64,000 bases of DNA from Romanomermis culicivorax (GCA_963922205.1 CAWUHX010000118.1:434001-498000), one strand, 5' to 3'; counted from the stretch's first letter, positions 48,382 to 58,863 are shown. Translations and numbers: made by a program. The notes: generated by a model not told the origin, from the sequence alone.

Positions 48382-51300
48382 GTGCGTTCAACGGATATTT
48401 CAAATTATTTCACGTCGTTGTTCGGTGTGCCTCATGCGGCCATCGAAGAACCATTATTTTTGGCGCCCGAAAATTTGAAAGCATTTATTAGAGCGATAAA
48501 CAATTCGAAGTTTCGAGGACGGATAGTCATAGCGCTGGATACAGAAAGTGGGAGGAAGCCAAAAACCCCAGGATCGAAGCCTAGTGACGCATTGCGACTT
48601 TTAACAATTTCAACCATGTGCGGGAAGAACTTCATAATCGATTTGAAATTTTGGGACAGAGAACATTTCCACAAAGTATATGGAACAATATTTCGCCGCG
48701 AAAACATCATCGTCGGTTTTCATATTCGAGAGGATATCACGTTAGTTTTGACCAAATTCGGATATTTGGATCAAGAAAAAGAACTAGTGCGGAAAAGACG
48801 GGACAACATAGATTATATTTTATCGTGCTGCGTTTACGATTTGGAGATTGTGTTGGCAGAAATGAAGGACAAGCCGAAAGCCAGAATAGTCGGAATCAGC
48901 CCCGAAGGTCTCAATTTGAAAGCCCTCATGACGGAAATTTTGTTTTTATGGGCCGATGCCTTCAAGATTTCGTGGGGACAGTTGAGTTCCCTGGAGTTTC
49001 GACAGCTAATGGAGGCAGATAAGCTAAACATAGAACTTTTGAGATACGCGACGCTCGACGCGCGCGGGTCGCTTTTATGTTTTCTAGCGTTACTTCGATA
49101 TGGATTCGCGAGCGATATTCAAAATTGCTTTCAATTGTACCCACACGACACAATGGAGCCGGAATTGATCTCCGATCTAGCACGAAGATTCAGAGATACG
49201 TTCGAAGGTAGAATTGCTGATCCAGAGTGGAAAGGAGCATATGGAGTGGAGGAAGTAACGGATAACACCAACGCGTTGTATTTCATGATGCGTGGAGAAG
49301 CTATCGCGACGTATAAATTGTCGGAAGAAATGGCGCCCGGGACTTTTCATTGTCCTCCGCATTTCTCCAATACCGATATTGAGCCACAGCCAGTACCAAA
49401 CGGTTGGTTCCCGTGGATAGAGAGAAAAGTGAAAGCGTCAAGGAAAAGAAAAGATACTGACGATTCCGAAGAAGCACCGGCAAACGATTGGGATTTAGAG
49501 GATATCTTGGCTGCACGACAGTTCGGACGGCCAATTGAACCCCGGGAAATGGAAATGAAAAAAGGAAAATGGCCTAAGGATGTGGTCCAGTTCACTAATG
49601 TTATACGAGAACAAGTTTCGGCACTCAAAGACCATTATCACTCCAAAATCAACCGATCAATCGTCCCCATAGTCAAAGAGTTGTACGAGAAAAACGTAAA
49701 CCCGATCATTTACTTCTTGTGGCCTCACTCGGCGCAAGAATGGAAATCCTGGGTTCCGGGATTCACGTCTGGTATGTGGGCCTCTGTGTGGAGAAATGAA
49801 CAGGAACGGGTTGAATTTATGAAGTGGATGGGCCAGGATCTTTTGAACGACAAAATTACCGATCAGATGGAGCAGATGATGGAATGGTATCCGAAGATAC
49901 GTACGCCAAAATCCATCCAGAACACTTTTTGCGTACTACCTATAAGATGGATACCGCGATCCTGCAAAGAACCTATCCAAGAAATAAAGACCAATTTGCG
50001 CGATAATTCTATTTATCATATGAATTGTAACTTTTATAACTTGTTTCATTTTCTGAATATCCATGCCGCGAGTCAGAACCTCATTTATTGGAATGTTTCC
50101 GCGTCCATATTCGAGGCTAAGGACCTATGGGCCCCTAGCACCTCTGCGACTTTTAAATCTGTAAATAAGTGGGACGATTCAGATCTGATTCCGCAAGTAG
50201 AAGTTGTGGTTCCCGCTAGCCAGGGCCCTATGGAAGAAACTTCGAAGGAGCAGACTGTAACAGTACCCTCTACAATAGATAATTCGAATGTTTCAGGTAC
50301 CGAGATGGAGCAAGAGAAACCCGTAGTTGTGGTCATCACGGATCCCCCTATCGCCAGTACACCCGCTGAGGGGAGTACAGGTGTTGAAGAGGAGGAGAAA
50401 CTCATGGAAATAGTCGAAACTGAAAAAGAAACCCAACCGGATTTCGAGAAATTAACCGACCAGATAAAAGAAATGAAAGAAAAAATAGAAGTTTTGGAAA
50501 GAGAAAAGTACGGCAAGGCCGCAATCGAATTGGCAAAGCAATTAGAAGATGTCAATCCCGAGGAAGAAGAAACGAGCGAAGAACCCTACGTGGAGGTGGT
50601 ATCAGAGATTGGTAGCGATGACGAAGAAATTACGGATAACGTTTTGCCCACGCCGCCGGTTTATGCAAAAGCCGGTGGGCAAAATGTAGAGAATATCAAG
50701 AATCTGGACAAATTTGCTAAAGTGATGCAATCGAAAAGACAGGCTACAGAGAAACGGATAGGTCACGAAGAAAATAAAGCCGAACTGGACAAAGTAAAGA
50801 GCGGGCAGTTTCAACAGCCAGCCGGAAATCCGAATGATAAAGTCAAGTATCGACGGGGCCTCGGGAAACGGGGACAAGTTCTTAACAAGGCCTTGAAGGA
50901 AGGAAAGTACGTCGTAGATTTCCAGTATGGGAGAGTATCTCTGTCAAACCCATGTGTCCAGAAGTATCTCGCGCACATGAATCCGACTTTAGATGAAGAG
51001 GTAGCTCTAATGGCGACGGATTTGATAAACCGGGTGTACGACGAAGCCGGGGTCGAAATTGAAACTATACGATATTACAAACTACAATTTCACGTTCTAC
51101 AGGCGAACTTGCCAGAAAAATTGTGGAGTATTTTCGAGCTTCAATTAACGGAATGGAGTACTACACGGTCTGCGGAGAAAGCTTATGAAGCCGCCGTATG
51201 GGCCTGCGCGTGTCTATTTATGAAGTTGTCGAGATTGGGCAGGATTCCCCAAAATTTTGCTGGGTTCCATTACCAAGCCCATGCGTATGTTACGATGAAA

Positions 51301-52434
51301 TTGCGTCGCGAGTTCAACGCTAGGCAAGGAGGAGCAGGGAGCAATTTTCATAGGTTATACTCCTCATGTCAGGCAAAGGCAGCGGGGTTAGCCTATACGG
51401 TTGCTAAGGCCGTGCTGCAAGACAAGAAGGACCCTGAACCCAAATACGCGAACATACAAGTTTGGAAGAAGGAAATTGACAATACGGACCCCAGAATACG
51501 ATTTTGGGAAGTTATCGATCGAAAGAAGGCTCACGATATATTGGAAGTTCAAAAAGCCTTAAAGAAAAGAGTGGGATACCGAGTCAAGCATGCCCACGCT
51601 AGGCCTGCGACCAGTAAGGTATCCAAACGATGGAGTAGAAAACAAACTGATACGCAAAGAACGGAGAAATCGAAAACGCCCGAAAACGACAGAAAAAGAA
51701 GGCACGAAAGTCGACACAGAGACGAAAGTCGTCACGAGAAGTCGATGTCGGGAGAAAAGAAACGCAAGGAAGCTGAAGAAGAAAGTTGGCGCAAGGAGAT
51801 CGATGACTACGAAAGGAAATACGAAAGGAAGGAAAGAGAAAAAAGAGAAGCGGCAGAACGTAAAGATAGTAGAGAGTCTCGAAGTAGGAAAAGAACAGCC
51901 GCATATTACCAACACGATGATAGAGTGGACGTGTCCTACTCCAGTCGAAGGACTTCACTGGACAGGTCTAGGGCCACCGAAACAACTCAGCAAGGAGTGT
52001 CAATGGCCGATCCAAACGCGATGATGCAAGCCCAGCAGCAGCAGTTACCTTATTTACCGCCGAATTATCCGGGATTGCCGATGGTGGGTGTTGATTGTAT
52101 AAACCGCCCTCTTTTTTCAGGACAATTATTCCCGAATACAATGGTGCCGCCGCCGGCACAGTTTCAAGTCCCGCAGTTTCCGGTCATGCAATTCCAGGCC
52201 GGGCAACCCCAATTTTACCACCAGTTCTTAGTTCCGCCGGGAATGCAGATGCCTCCGCCTACAATGATTCCGCCGGTGCGTAGTGTGCAAACGGAGGAAA
52301 GGATGGACATCCCGGGGACGTCGACGAGTACGAGACCGCCGTCGACTGAAAATCCCGATTATATTTCGCCGCTTAAACGGGAAACCGGTATTGGTCAACC
52401 GGGACGTGACCATAACGGTCATAGAAGGAAGTAA
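48382..52434 (+). CDS. ORF3: DEDDy 3'-5' exonuclease protein of the retrotransposon
   Basis: A 1350-codon frame with no stop. It begins at a GTG with no upstream in-frame ATG, and the first internal Met (residue 79) lies after motif I, so splicing from the 48068 exon is the likely start. Residues 45-240 are a WRN/RNase D/MUT-7-type exonuclease: motif I D53-T-E55, then RLLTIST and IIDL strands; motif II H114-x3-D118; motif III Y222-x3-D226. All DEDDy catalytic residues are present, with His in place of the usual Asn in motif II. Then come an unassigned region (250-680), a coiled coil (about 686-726), an acidic stretch, an unassigned helical region (about 823-1040), an Arg/Glu/Lys-rich region (1071-1173) and a Pro/Gln/Met-rich tail. 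Such nucleases trim RNA or single-stranded DNA 3' ends. A role in cDNA or RNA processing is inferred. There is no signal peptide or membrane segment, so it is not an envelope. Confidence 0.85.
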   Translation: MRSTDISNYFTSLFGVPHAAIEEPLFLAPENLKAFIRAINNSKFRGRIVIALDTESGRKPKTPGSKPSDALRLLTISTMCGKNFIIDLKFWDREHFHKVYGTIFRRENIIVGFHIREDITLVLTKFGYLDQEKELVRKRRDNIDYILSCCVYDLEIVLAEMKDKPKARIVGISPEGLNLKALMTEILFLWADAFKISWGQLSSLEFRQLMEADKLNIELLRYATLDARGSLLCFLALLRYGFASDIQNCFQLYPHDTMEPELISDLARRFRDTFEGRIADPEWKGAYGVEEVTDNTNALYFMMRGEAIATYKLSEEMAPGTFHCPPHFSNTDIEPQPVPNGWFPWIERKVKASRKRKDTDDSEEAPANDWDLEDILAARQFGRPIEPREMEMKKGKWPKDVVQFTNVIREQVSALKDHYHSKINRSIVPIVKELYEKNVNPIIYFLWPHSAQEWKSWVPGFTSGMWASVWRNEQERVEFMKWMGQDLLNDKITDQMEQMMEWYPKIRTPKSIQNTFCVLPIRWIPRSCKEPIQEIKTNLRDNSIYHMNCNFYNLFHFLNIHAASQNLIYWNVSASIFEAKDLWAPSTSATFKSVNKWDDSDLIPQVEVVVPASQGPMEETSKEQTVTVPSTIDNSNVSGTEMEQEKPVVVVITDPPIASTPAEGSTGVEEEEKLMEIVETEKETQPDFEKLTDQIKEMKEKIEVLEREKYGKAAIELAKQLEDVNPEEEETSEEPYVEVVSEIGSDDEEITDNVLPTPPVYAKAGGQNVENIKNLDKFAKVMQSKRQATEKRIGHEENKAELDKVKSGQFQQPAGNPNDKVKYRRGLGKRGQVLNKALKEGKYVVDFQYGRVSLSNPCVQKYLAHMNPTLDEEVALMATDLINRVYDEAGVEIETIRYYKLQFHVLQANLPEKLWSIFELQLTEWSTTRSAEKAYEAAVWACACLFMKLSRLGRIPQNFAGFHYQAHAYVTMKLRREFNARQGGAGSNFHRLYSSCQAKAAGLAYTVAKAVLQDKKDPEPKYANIQVWKKEIDNTDPRIRFWEVIDRKKAHDILEVQKALKKRVGYRVKHAHARPATSKVSKRWSRKQTDTQRTEKSKTPENDRKRRHESRHRDESRHEKSMSGEKKRKEAEEESWRKEIDDYERKYERKEREKREAAERKDSRESRSRKRTAAYYQHDDRVDVSYSSRRTSLDRSRATETTQQGVSMADPNAMMQAQQQQLPYLPPNYPGLPMVGVDCINRPLFSGQLFPNTMVPPPAQFQVPQFPVMQFQAGQPQFYHQFLVPPGMQMPPPTMIPPVRSVQTEERMDIPGTSTSTRPPSTENPDYISPLKRETGIGQPGRDHNGHRRK

Positions 52435-53586
52435 AGTTTTTATGTTTCAGATGACCCCGCTCTCCGTGAGGTCATTATAAAGGTAATTATTTCGTTCTGT
52501 AAAATTTCTTCGATATTTCAAAAGTTGCCTATTTTTTTCCGTTTTGAGCGTCTGTATTACAAAATCGAAACCGGTTGTGCCACCTTTTTATGCCTTAAAA
52601 GTTGCCTCTTGTACTAATCTTAAATTGTTTCATTTATTTTTTCATTTGTGTTTTGTTCGAGATCTGCACGGGAATATATCGTATTTCTTTTTTTTTGCGA
52701 ATCTGGAAATTATTGAGCAATTTTTTGTATTTTCTTAAATCTCGGGTATTTTGTTCCTTTCCGACAAAGTCACCAACTGGCATCGCCCAAGGATAGCAAG
52801 CTTTGCGCTGCCATTTTCATATTTTTTCCATCTTTTTTCCAAAACACATTTTCATTCTAAAATTTTTTCGTGGCACAGACCGTGTTATTGGTTTAAGTTT
52901 ACCTCTTAATAAGGCAAATTCACTTTAGCAATAAATACCTTAAATATTTTTGGTTCAAAATCTAGACAGCCAAAGGGCCAGAGGATTTGGTTTTCGGGCA
53001 TCCTTTCTCCCTGGGGGCAGATAATACCAAAGTCGTCGGGGGGGCCAGTGTCCGGCCAAGGGGCCAGAGGAGCAATGGCGGCGGAATTTGGAAAGTCTTG
53101 CGGGCTCTCCACAGCAACAACCCCCCCTCCGGAGAGGACGGAGACGAATGCCACAATCCGTGATGGAGGAGCCGCCGATACGAAATAAATCGACGGCAGT
53201 GGGGAGCAGCCCACAACCTAACTCGGGCACCGCGGGGGTCGCCGCCGATAAAACGTTTTTATTTTTATCTTGATCAAAATTCGGCCCGAGTGCCGCGAAC
53301 GCTATTCGTTCGAACATTTTTTATTCTTTTATTCGGGACCACGAGCCCACGGGGCATTTTATTAGCGAACTTTTTAGCGTCGGGTAGCATCCGGCGCAAT
53401 TGGCCCAAAGTTGTAACGATACCGTTCGATACGGACATTTTATTTTTTATTGTTTATAATTGCGTCAACGGCGCGTAGTGTCGTTGGTTGGAACAGTTGG
53501 AGGCGTCGATCGTCGGCGTCGAGGGTCTGGGGCCCTTGGGGGACCTCCTGACTTTTCCCTTCGCTGGCGGGAAAAGTCTTGCCTTT
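52435..53586 (+). other. 3' non-coding region of the retrotransposon
   Basis: 1.15 kb between the ORF3 stop and the purine tract. G+C rises after 52970. The - strand frames at 52906-53317 overlap one another, are proline-rich and come from composition. No ORF4 is supported. Confidence 0.55.
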
Positions 53587-53598
53587 GGGGGGGAGGGA
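53587..53598 (+). other. Polypurine tract
   Basis: GGGGGGGAGGGA lies directly before the TG of the 3' LTR, the standard position of the plus-strand primer. Confidence 0.85.
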
Positions 53599-54434
53599 TG
53601 TCAGAGGGTCAATTCCTCTGACCTTTGGTCCTCTAATTACATCATTTCATTTTCTAAAGTTTCTTTATTGCTAAAGTGTTTTCATTTATTCTCAGGTAAA
53701 CAAACCGATAAAACGGTTTGTGTCACTCATATTTTTGGTCTAAAACAAACAAATGGTTGGCGCAAATGTTTTGCATATCACTGGCAGGTCGATGTTAGAC
53801 GCGCGCCAGCGTTTTTATTCATTCTTAGTTTTTTCTTATTATTATTATTGTGACAAATATTGTCGTCCGGAGAATCGCCTCTCCCTTGCGTAGTATTGGC
53901 GTCCACCCCGTAGTTCTCGGACGCTGTGTTATTTTGGGACGACGGTGACGGAGGAAAGGATCGTCGTCTTGTTTATTTGTATTTCGTGATACGCGCCGCG
54001 GGCGGATTTTGAGTGATAACGCGGCCTGAGACGTTTTCGATGTTCCATTTTGAAGACAGGAATCGTGAGTGGTTGTGTGAGTTAGTTCACTTACTTTTGG
54101 TAGAGTTTCAGCTTAGGCCGTGCCCTGAGAGATCCCATTGGCCCTGTGGCTCGCTGCTCAGGGACAAATTGGAAGGATCAGTTGACTAGGGAGGTTGTTG
54201 GCGTCAGTGTTTATATTTTCGGCACTCTGCACCTTTGTTTCGTACTTACATTCCTCACTGTATTTCACTACCTGTTGTGTTTTGCTCACTAATAAACGTT
54301 CACGTACCTCAAGTCTCAACTCACTGCTGTCGGAGTGAAATTAGTACCGGGTTAGCGTCAGGGGCCGTACCAGATTGGATCTCCCAAGAACCGCAGGTAA
54401 GCAGCCGAGGGCATACGACCACGTTAATACGACA
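53599..54434 (+). repeat. 3' LTR
   Basis: 836 bases, with the same ends as the 5' LTR and four transitions different. It is followed by GGTG, the second half of the target duplication. Confidence 0.95.
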
Positions 54435-54438
54435 GGTG

Positions 54439-55563
54439 TAAAGTACATACATTTCAGTTGACAATATATGCAAGTTCAGAAAATATTTGTTGGTCAAGTT
54501 GCTAGAGTTTAGACTCAATTCAGGGAACTAAATAATTTGTGAAAACTATGTATTTGTACTATATAATTTTGGCAACATCCCTACTGTCAACTGGGACAAA
54601 ATCAAATCATGTATCATATTAAAAAAACCTGCAAGAAAAAGTATCCTAGAATGTCAATGTAATTTTTTTCATTTGAGACTTGATGAAAACATTTTCAATC
54701 ACTTTATAATCTGCAGGCCAATCTGTAAATTAACGTTGTCACATTCAGCATGACATTCAATATGAAACATTTTAATCAACTGGCTGTTCAAAGTTTTTAA
54801 TATAAAGGTGTAATATAATCATGGAGTAAAAGAAAATCCGATCATTTGCATATCACACCATTGTCTGTCATTGTTTATGCACATTGATTAAAACGTTATA
54901 TCTATTATTTGTGGAAATAAATTCACAAAGATTTTGTTGGTGATTTTTCCAAGAATTTTTGGATCGATCCCATGTAGGAATATAATGTGAAATACTCTTC
55001 CGCATTCTTTGAAATTGAGCTCAGTGATTGCAAATAAAAACCTAATAAACCACAGTTTTTGTTCATCTTGTGGCAAATTATCAATGGGTTGCCCGTTGCT
55101 TCATATCAAGAGAGAAATAAATCACCCACATGATACTCTATGCATAAAAATGACTATCCCAAAAATACAAAGCATGATTGTGAATTCCCAAAAATTTTCA
55201 AATCTGGCATGCTTCTGCTTCAACTTTTTATCGTTTGTATCCAAAACTAATAGAATCTGGTTCCACAGTTTTACTTTTTCTGCTACTGTACATATAGTGG
55301 CAATCTCACCATGTTGCTGATGATGTTGTCATTTCTGTGATATAAACGTTGGGTAACAATTGTTGAGACTTCATCCAATTTTATGTTGGCATCATTCCAA
55401 AATTTTGATTGTTCTGCTTGCAAAGGTATAGCATATTGTGGACTGTAATATTTTCCTGTAATATGCACAAAGGAATTAAGTGCATCAGCTCAGGATTAAT
55501 CAAAATGAGATGAGTGATTCGTATGAAATGTCTCAAGCTGAAGTTGTAGCAGATATAGCTTAC
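54439..55563. other. Downstream flank; possible further exons of the protease-like gene
   Basis: On the - strand 54900-55076 and 55300-55468 hold coding-like frames next to splice-like sites. The first contains a C-G-x-V-F-H segment and the second a basic helical segment. They might belong to the S1 protease-like gene upstream, but no catalytic serine block was found in them. Confidence 0.25.
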
Positions 55564-55612
55564 TTGTGCCATGCAAAAAAATGTGTGGTGATGGTGTGCA
55601 ATCCTTGATGTT
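55564..55612 (-). CDS. Possible small exon of the protease-like gene
   Basis: 49 bases on the - strand between a TTGTGTGCAG acceptor and a GTAAGC donor, open in the tested frame. It lies 0.5 kb downstream of the exon with the catalytic-Asp-like motif. It has no motif of its own. Confidence 0.25.
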
Positions 55613-56147
55613 CTGCACACAAGATGAATGTGCTACTGAAACACGTATAATTTACATGGGAGGTGTTAAAAGTTGAACTTTCTTGGTAGAAAATAGCTGC
55701 ACAAAAATGTAACTTTTGCAGTGGTATGTGCTGTAAATACAGCTTTTCCAGACTTCGAAATCAGAATTTGGTTCATCCAATGACCCACACCACTAAAACT
55801 TTGCATAGGCAGTGATACCATCAAAAAAGAGTTGGTATGGGGAAGATATCCAGATCTAGATCCAATTTTGCTGATATCAAGTAATTGATCATCTTACTTC
55901 TTCACATGTCTATGCTGCATACAGGATCCAAATCCCATCCAGACCCAAGCTTAATCTAGAATTGTGGATCCTGAACCAATAATCAAATTTTTGGATCTGA
56001 ATCTAAATGCAATGTAGTCAAAAAGTGGATACCTCCCATGTGTGAAAAACCACACGTGTTCCTGACTTCTGAACAGCTTATATGTACTAATCAAGTCATG
56101 CCAATTATTGATAAATCAAGATTGTGATGGTGATATAGAAAACTTAC

Positions 56148-56448
56148 TGTGATTCCAGCCGACAGTTGCAAAACTCCAATCATCAATTCTAATTGATCCA
56201 TTTGTCACTAAGTCCAGTGGTTGAACATATGAATTGAAAACTATATCATCTTCAAGTTCCAGAATTATGGGCCAGTCAGCCAGGGTGACATCCAATTTGT
56301 CATAGCATGGGTAAACATGACGTTTGTTGATCCTTATAATTTGTTCATGGTAGCCATTCAAGTCCAAAAAGTAGCAACCAGCTATCAGTCTTGGTCGCTT
56401 ATGTTGCCTCAGTCTATAAAGAAGTTTTTTGCTCAATTGAGGCAAAAT
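56148..56448 (-). CDS. S1 protease-like domain 2, Asp-region exon
   Basis: The frame runs from a TTTCCTTTAG acceptor to a strong GTAAGT donor. It encodes RLIAGCYFLDLNG, a basic linker, HVYPCYD, TLADWPIILELEDDIVFNSYVQPLDL, and ends near ATVGWN. This follows the chymotrypsin-family layout A-G...H-P-x-Y...D-I-A-L-L-x-L...V-x-P-x-x-L...G-W-G. The Asp of ADWPIILEL stands at the catalytic Asp102 position. The exon belongs to the same - strand gene as the exons upstream (higher coordinates). The following exon with a serine block was not identified. Confidence 0.5.
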
Positions 56449-56908
56449 CTAAAGGAAATTGATTCGCCAGCATAAATTTAACCAATCAACTTTTCCACCC
56501 TGCTCAAAACAAACCACTTAGAGCCTGAGAGATGACTTTTCCCACATGAGATACACAACAGATTTTGAAAAATAATCGTGAAATCTACAGCACATAGTTG
56601 TGAATCTGCACAGAATGCTACAGACTACATAGAAAACATTCTAGATGGAAACTTAAGCAGAGCATAAGAAGAGACTCGAGTGTCATGATTATGGTTTCAT
56701 CTGTTTTCATTTTCTACACAAAATATATGATGATAAGCTGCACAATAATTTCAGAATTTTATAGTTTTTCCACTCCTCATTTGACTCCAGGATTTTTAAA
56801 CTATTCAATAATGATAAGTAGTGGAAAATATTCCCAAAATTATTGGGAAGTAGATCAAATAAATTGCTTCCATTCAATGTACTTGACTTCACAATTAAGC
56901 TAATTTAC

Positions 56909-57286
56909 CTCATTTCGATACAACGCATAGTTGAAAGTAAAAACCTCGTCCTGTCTTTTCGTCCAGCTCTTGTTATTAAAGATTCATTCAATAGTGCACT
57001 GGCACAATATTTGTTCCATTGTTTTTGTTCGAGGCCTACGATCCAGGGCGCTGTCAGAGGTTTGACCATAAAAGCACCAGATGATGGTTCATATTCCGGT
57101 ATTACAGGGTATTTTGCCACTGGGATGTTCATTTCAGCATATCCACTTTTGAATAATTCATTTTTAAAATGGGATTCAGCATTGGTCATTTCATCAAATG
57201 CTTGAATACTGAACTGTCTTGTTGCTTCCTGCATTCCAATCATGGACAACACTGTGACATGTGTGTCCAAGAGTGCTCTACTTGAC
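56909..57286 (-). CDS. S1 protease-like domain 2, N-terminal exon
   Basis: The frame from about 57286 to a GAG/GTAAAT donor at 56909 ends with a chymotrypsin-like start: PLTAPWIVGLEQ, then KYCASALLNESLITRAG. In active S1 enzymes the latter reads C-G-G-S-L-I...V-L-T-A-A-H-C. Here the histidine position appears to be glycine, so this domain is probably a catalytically dead homologue, unless an exon boundary hides the true histidine. The first part (about 65 residues before APW) has no known motif. The acceptor phase at 57286 matches the donor phase of exon 58617-58809, which links them as neighbours in one transcript. Confidence 0.5.
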
Positions 57287-58260
57287 CTTAAAATAGAAAC
57301 AGGATATTTGAGTTTAGTTAAGCGGGGCCTTGTAGATACCGAGTTGTGCTGCACTTCTGGGAAACTGTAGATATATCAGTACATTTTTGACCTGTTTTAG
57401 AACCACAAGGTAATTTGATGATGTGTCAGTGCTGTCAAAGGAGCATTCCTGTAATGAAAAGTCGCCCATTCCAAAGTCTTTTTTTATGGTTAGCATAATC
57501 GTATTGTATCAGCAGTATATTACTGTAGGTTACTAGCGAATAAAGAAAAGCAAAAACCATGCTAGTTGTTTCTTGCATACATTTAGTTGAGGTTAAAGTG
57601 TCATTGGAGCCACCAGCTGAAATTTTCTACCATACCACTAGCCATTGGGTGATTATCCCACAGAATTTTCTAATCAAATGAGATTTAAAAAATACTGAAA
57701 ATTGTTGAAACTATTTGATGGAAATTGATAATTTTTAAACGGAAAAAAAATTCAAAAATTTTAGTGTATTTCCCTCCATAAAAACATTTATGAGTTTTTT
57801 CCTGCCATGTGTACATTTTCTGCAGAGTTTAAGACAAAAACAAAAGTGGGGGGTGTTTTTCTATTTTACCTCCCTAACCTTAGGACTATGTGATGTCTAT
57901 GACTACTTGTAAATTGGGAAATGTCGCAACAGAAAGCAAACAAAAATTGTGAACATCTCTTTAAGGTAAAGTGAAGAAGTTTGACTGAAGATTATCAAGA
58001 CTGTTTGGGTTAGAAAAGCATTCAACAGACCTGAATTTCATGTTGGACAATGATGCAATTGTAGAAATTGAGTTTCAAATCAGAATTTACACAATTTTCA
58101 GAGAAAAAAGTTCACACACATTGTGTGCTGATGATTTAATTTGAACACATCAATCTACATTCTGAACCTTGCTCGTTAACCACATTGAGTACTGATACAT
58201 ATCCTACTGTATGATCACATGACATGATGTGCAGGTACAGTTCATGTACTGCATTGTACC

Positions 58261-58353
58261 CGAAAGTTCTAGAACCTTCCACAATGTTCTATAATATTCT
58301 TTTATATTCTACAAAGTTCTAGAACATTCTGTGATCTTCTGTGACACTATAAA
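58261..58353 (+). promoter_or_regulatory. Heat-shock-element cluster with TATA box
   Basis: Inverted and direct TTC/GAA units occur close together from 58264 to 58340, including GTTCTAGAACCTTCC and GTTCTAGAACATTC, the classic heat-shock element form. They are followed by CTATAAAAG (TATA at 58348). The orientation is +, opposite to the protease-like gene whose intron contains it. The short frame after it (58356-58583) has no ATG at its start and no known motif. It could be the U3 promoter of a decayed LTR or another mobile element. Confidence 0.45.
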
Positions 58354-58616
58354 AGATGTGTTATTTTGTATACTCATTCATTTTATTTATTGTACTATTT
58401 AGTACTTGGATATTATTTAGATATATTTATGTTGTGTTAGTTAGTCTTATTAAATTTAGCTATTCAAGTGCTATTATTCCAGTTGGATATTTACCAATTT
58501 TTCTAAGGCTAATACATTTGCAACTTAGTCCAGTCATTATTCAAGACACAACAAGTGCACTCATATTTTATGATTTTGTCTGACACATGATAGGATATGT
58601 ACTCTTATTAGCTCAC

Positions 58617-58809
58617 CTTGGGACAACTTGACTTATACAGCTAGCTGATACTTCAACTTGTGGATTGTCCGAGTTTGACATTCGACCAGTGCAGTGAAAT
58701 GGACCATCGAACAACTGAATACTAATATTCCATGTTGGTTGCATTGATTGGATATCAAATTGTGCACTAGGTGGTGTTGACTTATCTGATCCTCTAGTAT
58801 TTTCTCCTC
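58617..58809 (-). CDS. Linker exon of the protease-like gene
   Basis: 193 bases on the - strand between a TTGTTTACAG acceptor and a CAAG/GTGAGC donor. The frame is open and includes FHCTGR and SASCIS. Its entry phase matches the donor of the PAN-containing exon, and its exit phase matches exon 56909-57286. No domain is recognised; two cysteines could form a disulfide in a secreted protein. Confidence 0.45.
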
Positions 58810-58863
58810 CTGTAAACAATGAAAGCTCACACTGCATGGGAAAATCATTCTCTTACATATCAC

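Larger units (their letters stand above)
40767..54434 (+). mobile_element. Ty3/mdg4-type LTR retrotransposon with an exonuclease ORF3
   Basis: Two 836-base direct LTRs bound an 11,996-base interior holding gag, pol (protease, reverse transcriptase, RNase H, integrase with GPY/F tail) and a third large ORF downstream of pol. A 4-base GGTG duplication flanks it (40763-40766 and 54435-54438). A primer-binding-type TGG and a purine tract sit at the expected places. RT before integrase and the GPY/F module place it with Metaviridae. The third ORF is not a glycoprotein: it carries a DEDDy 3'-5' exonuclease domain. From memory, DEDDy exonuclease ORF3s have been described in bdelloid rotifer LTR elements and Athena elements; this one sits in a probable nematode. 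The copy is young (four LTR differences) but has an in-frame stop and a frameshift. Confidence 0.95.

Noticed and set aside
48382-52434. ORF3 as an envelope glycoprotein
   Set aside because: No signal peptide, membrane segment or cysteine-rich ectodomain is visible; the N-terminus is an exonuclease.
52906-53317. Minus-strand ORFs in the retrotransposon 3' region
   Set aside because: Overlapping frames in a GC-rich non-coding stretch, without motif or ATG context; explained by composition.
57390-57446. 57-base exon with good splice sites in the protease-like gene
   Set aside because: Its phase fits neither neighbour, while the flanking exons fit each other directly.
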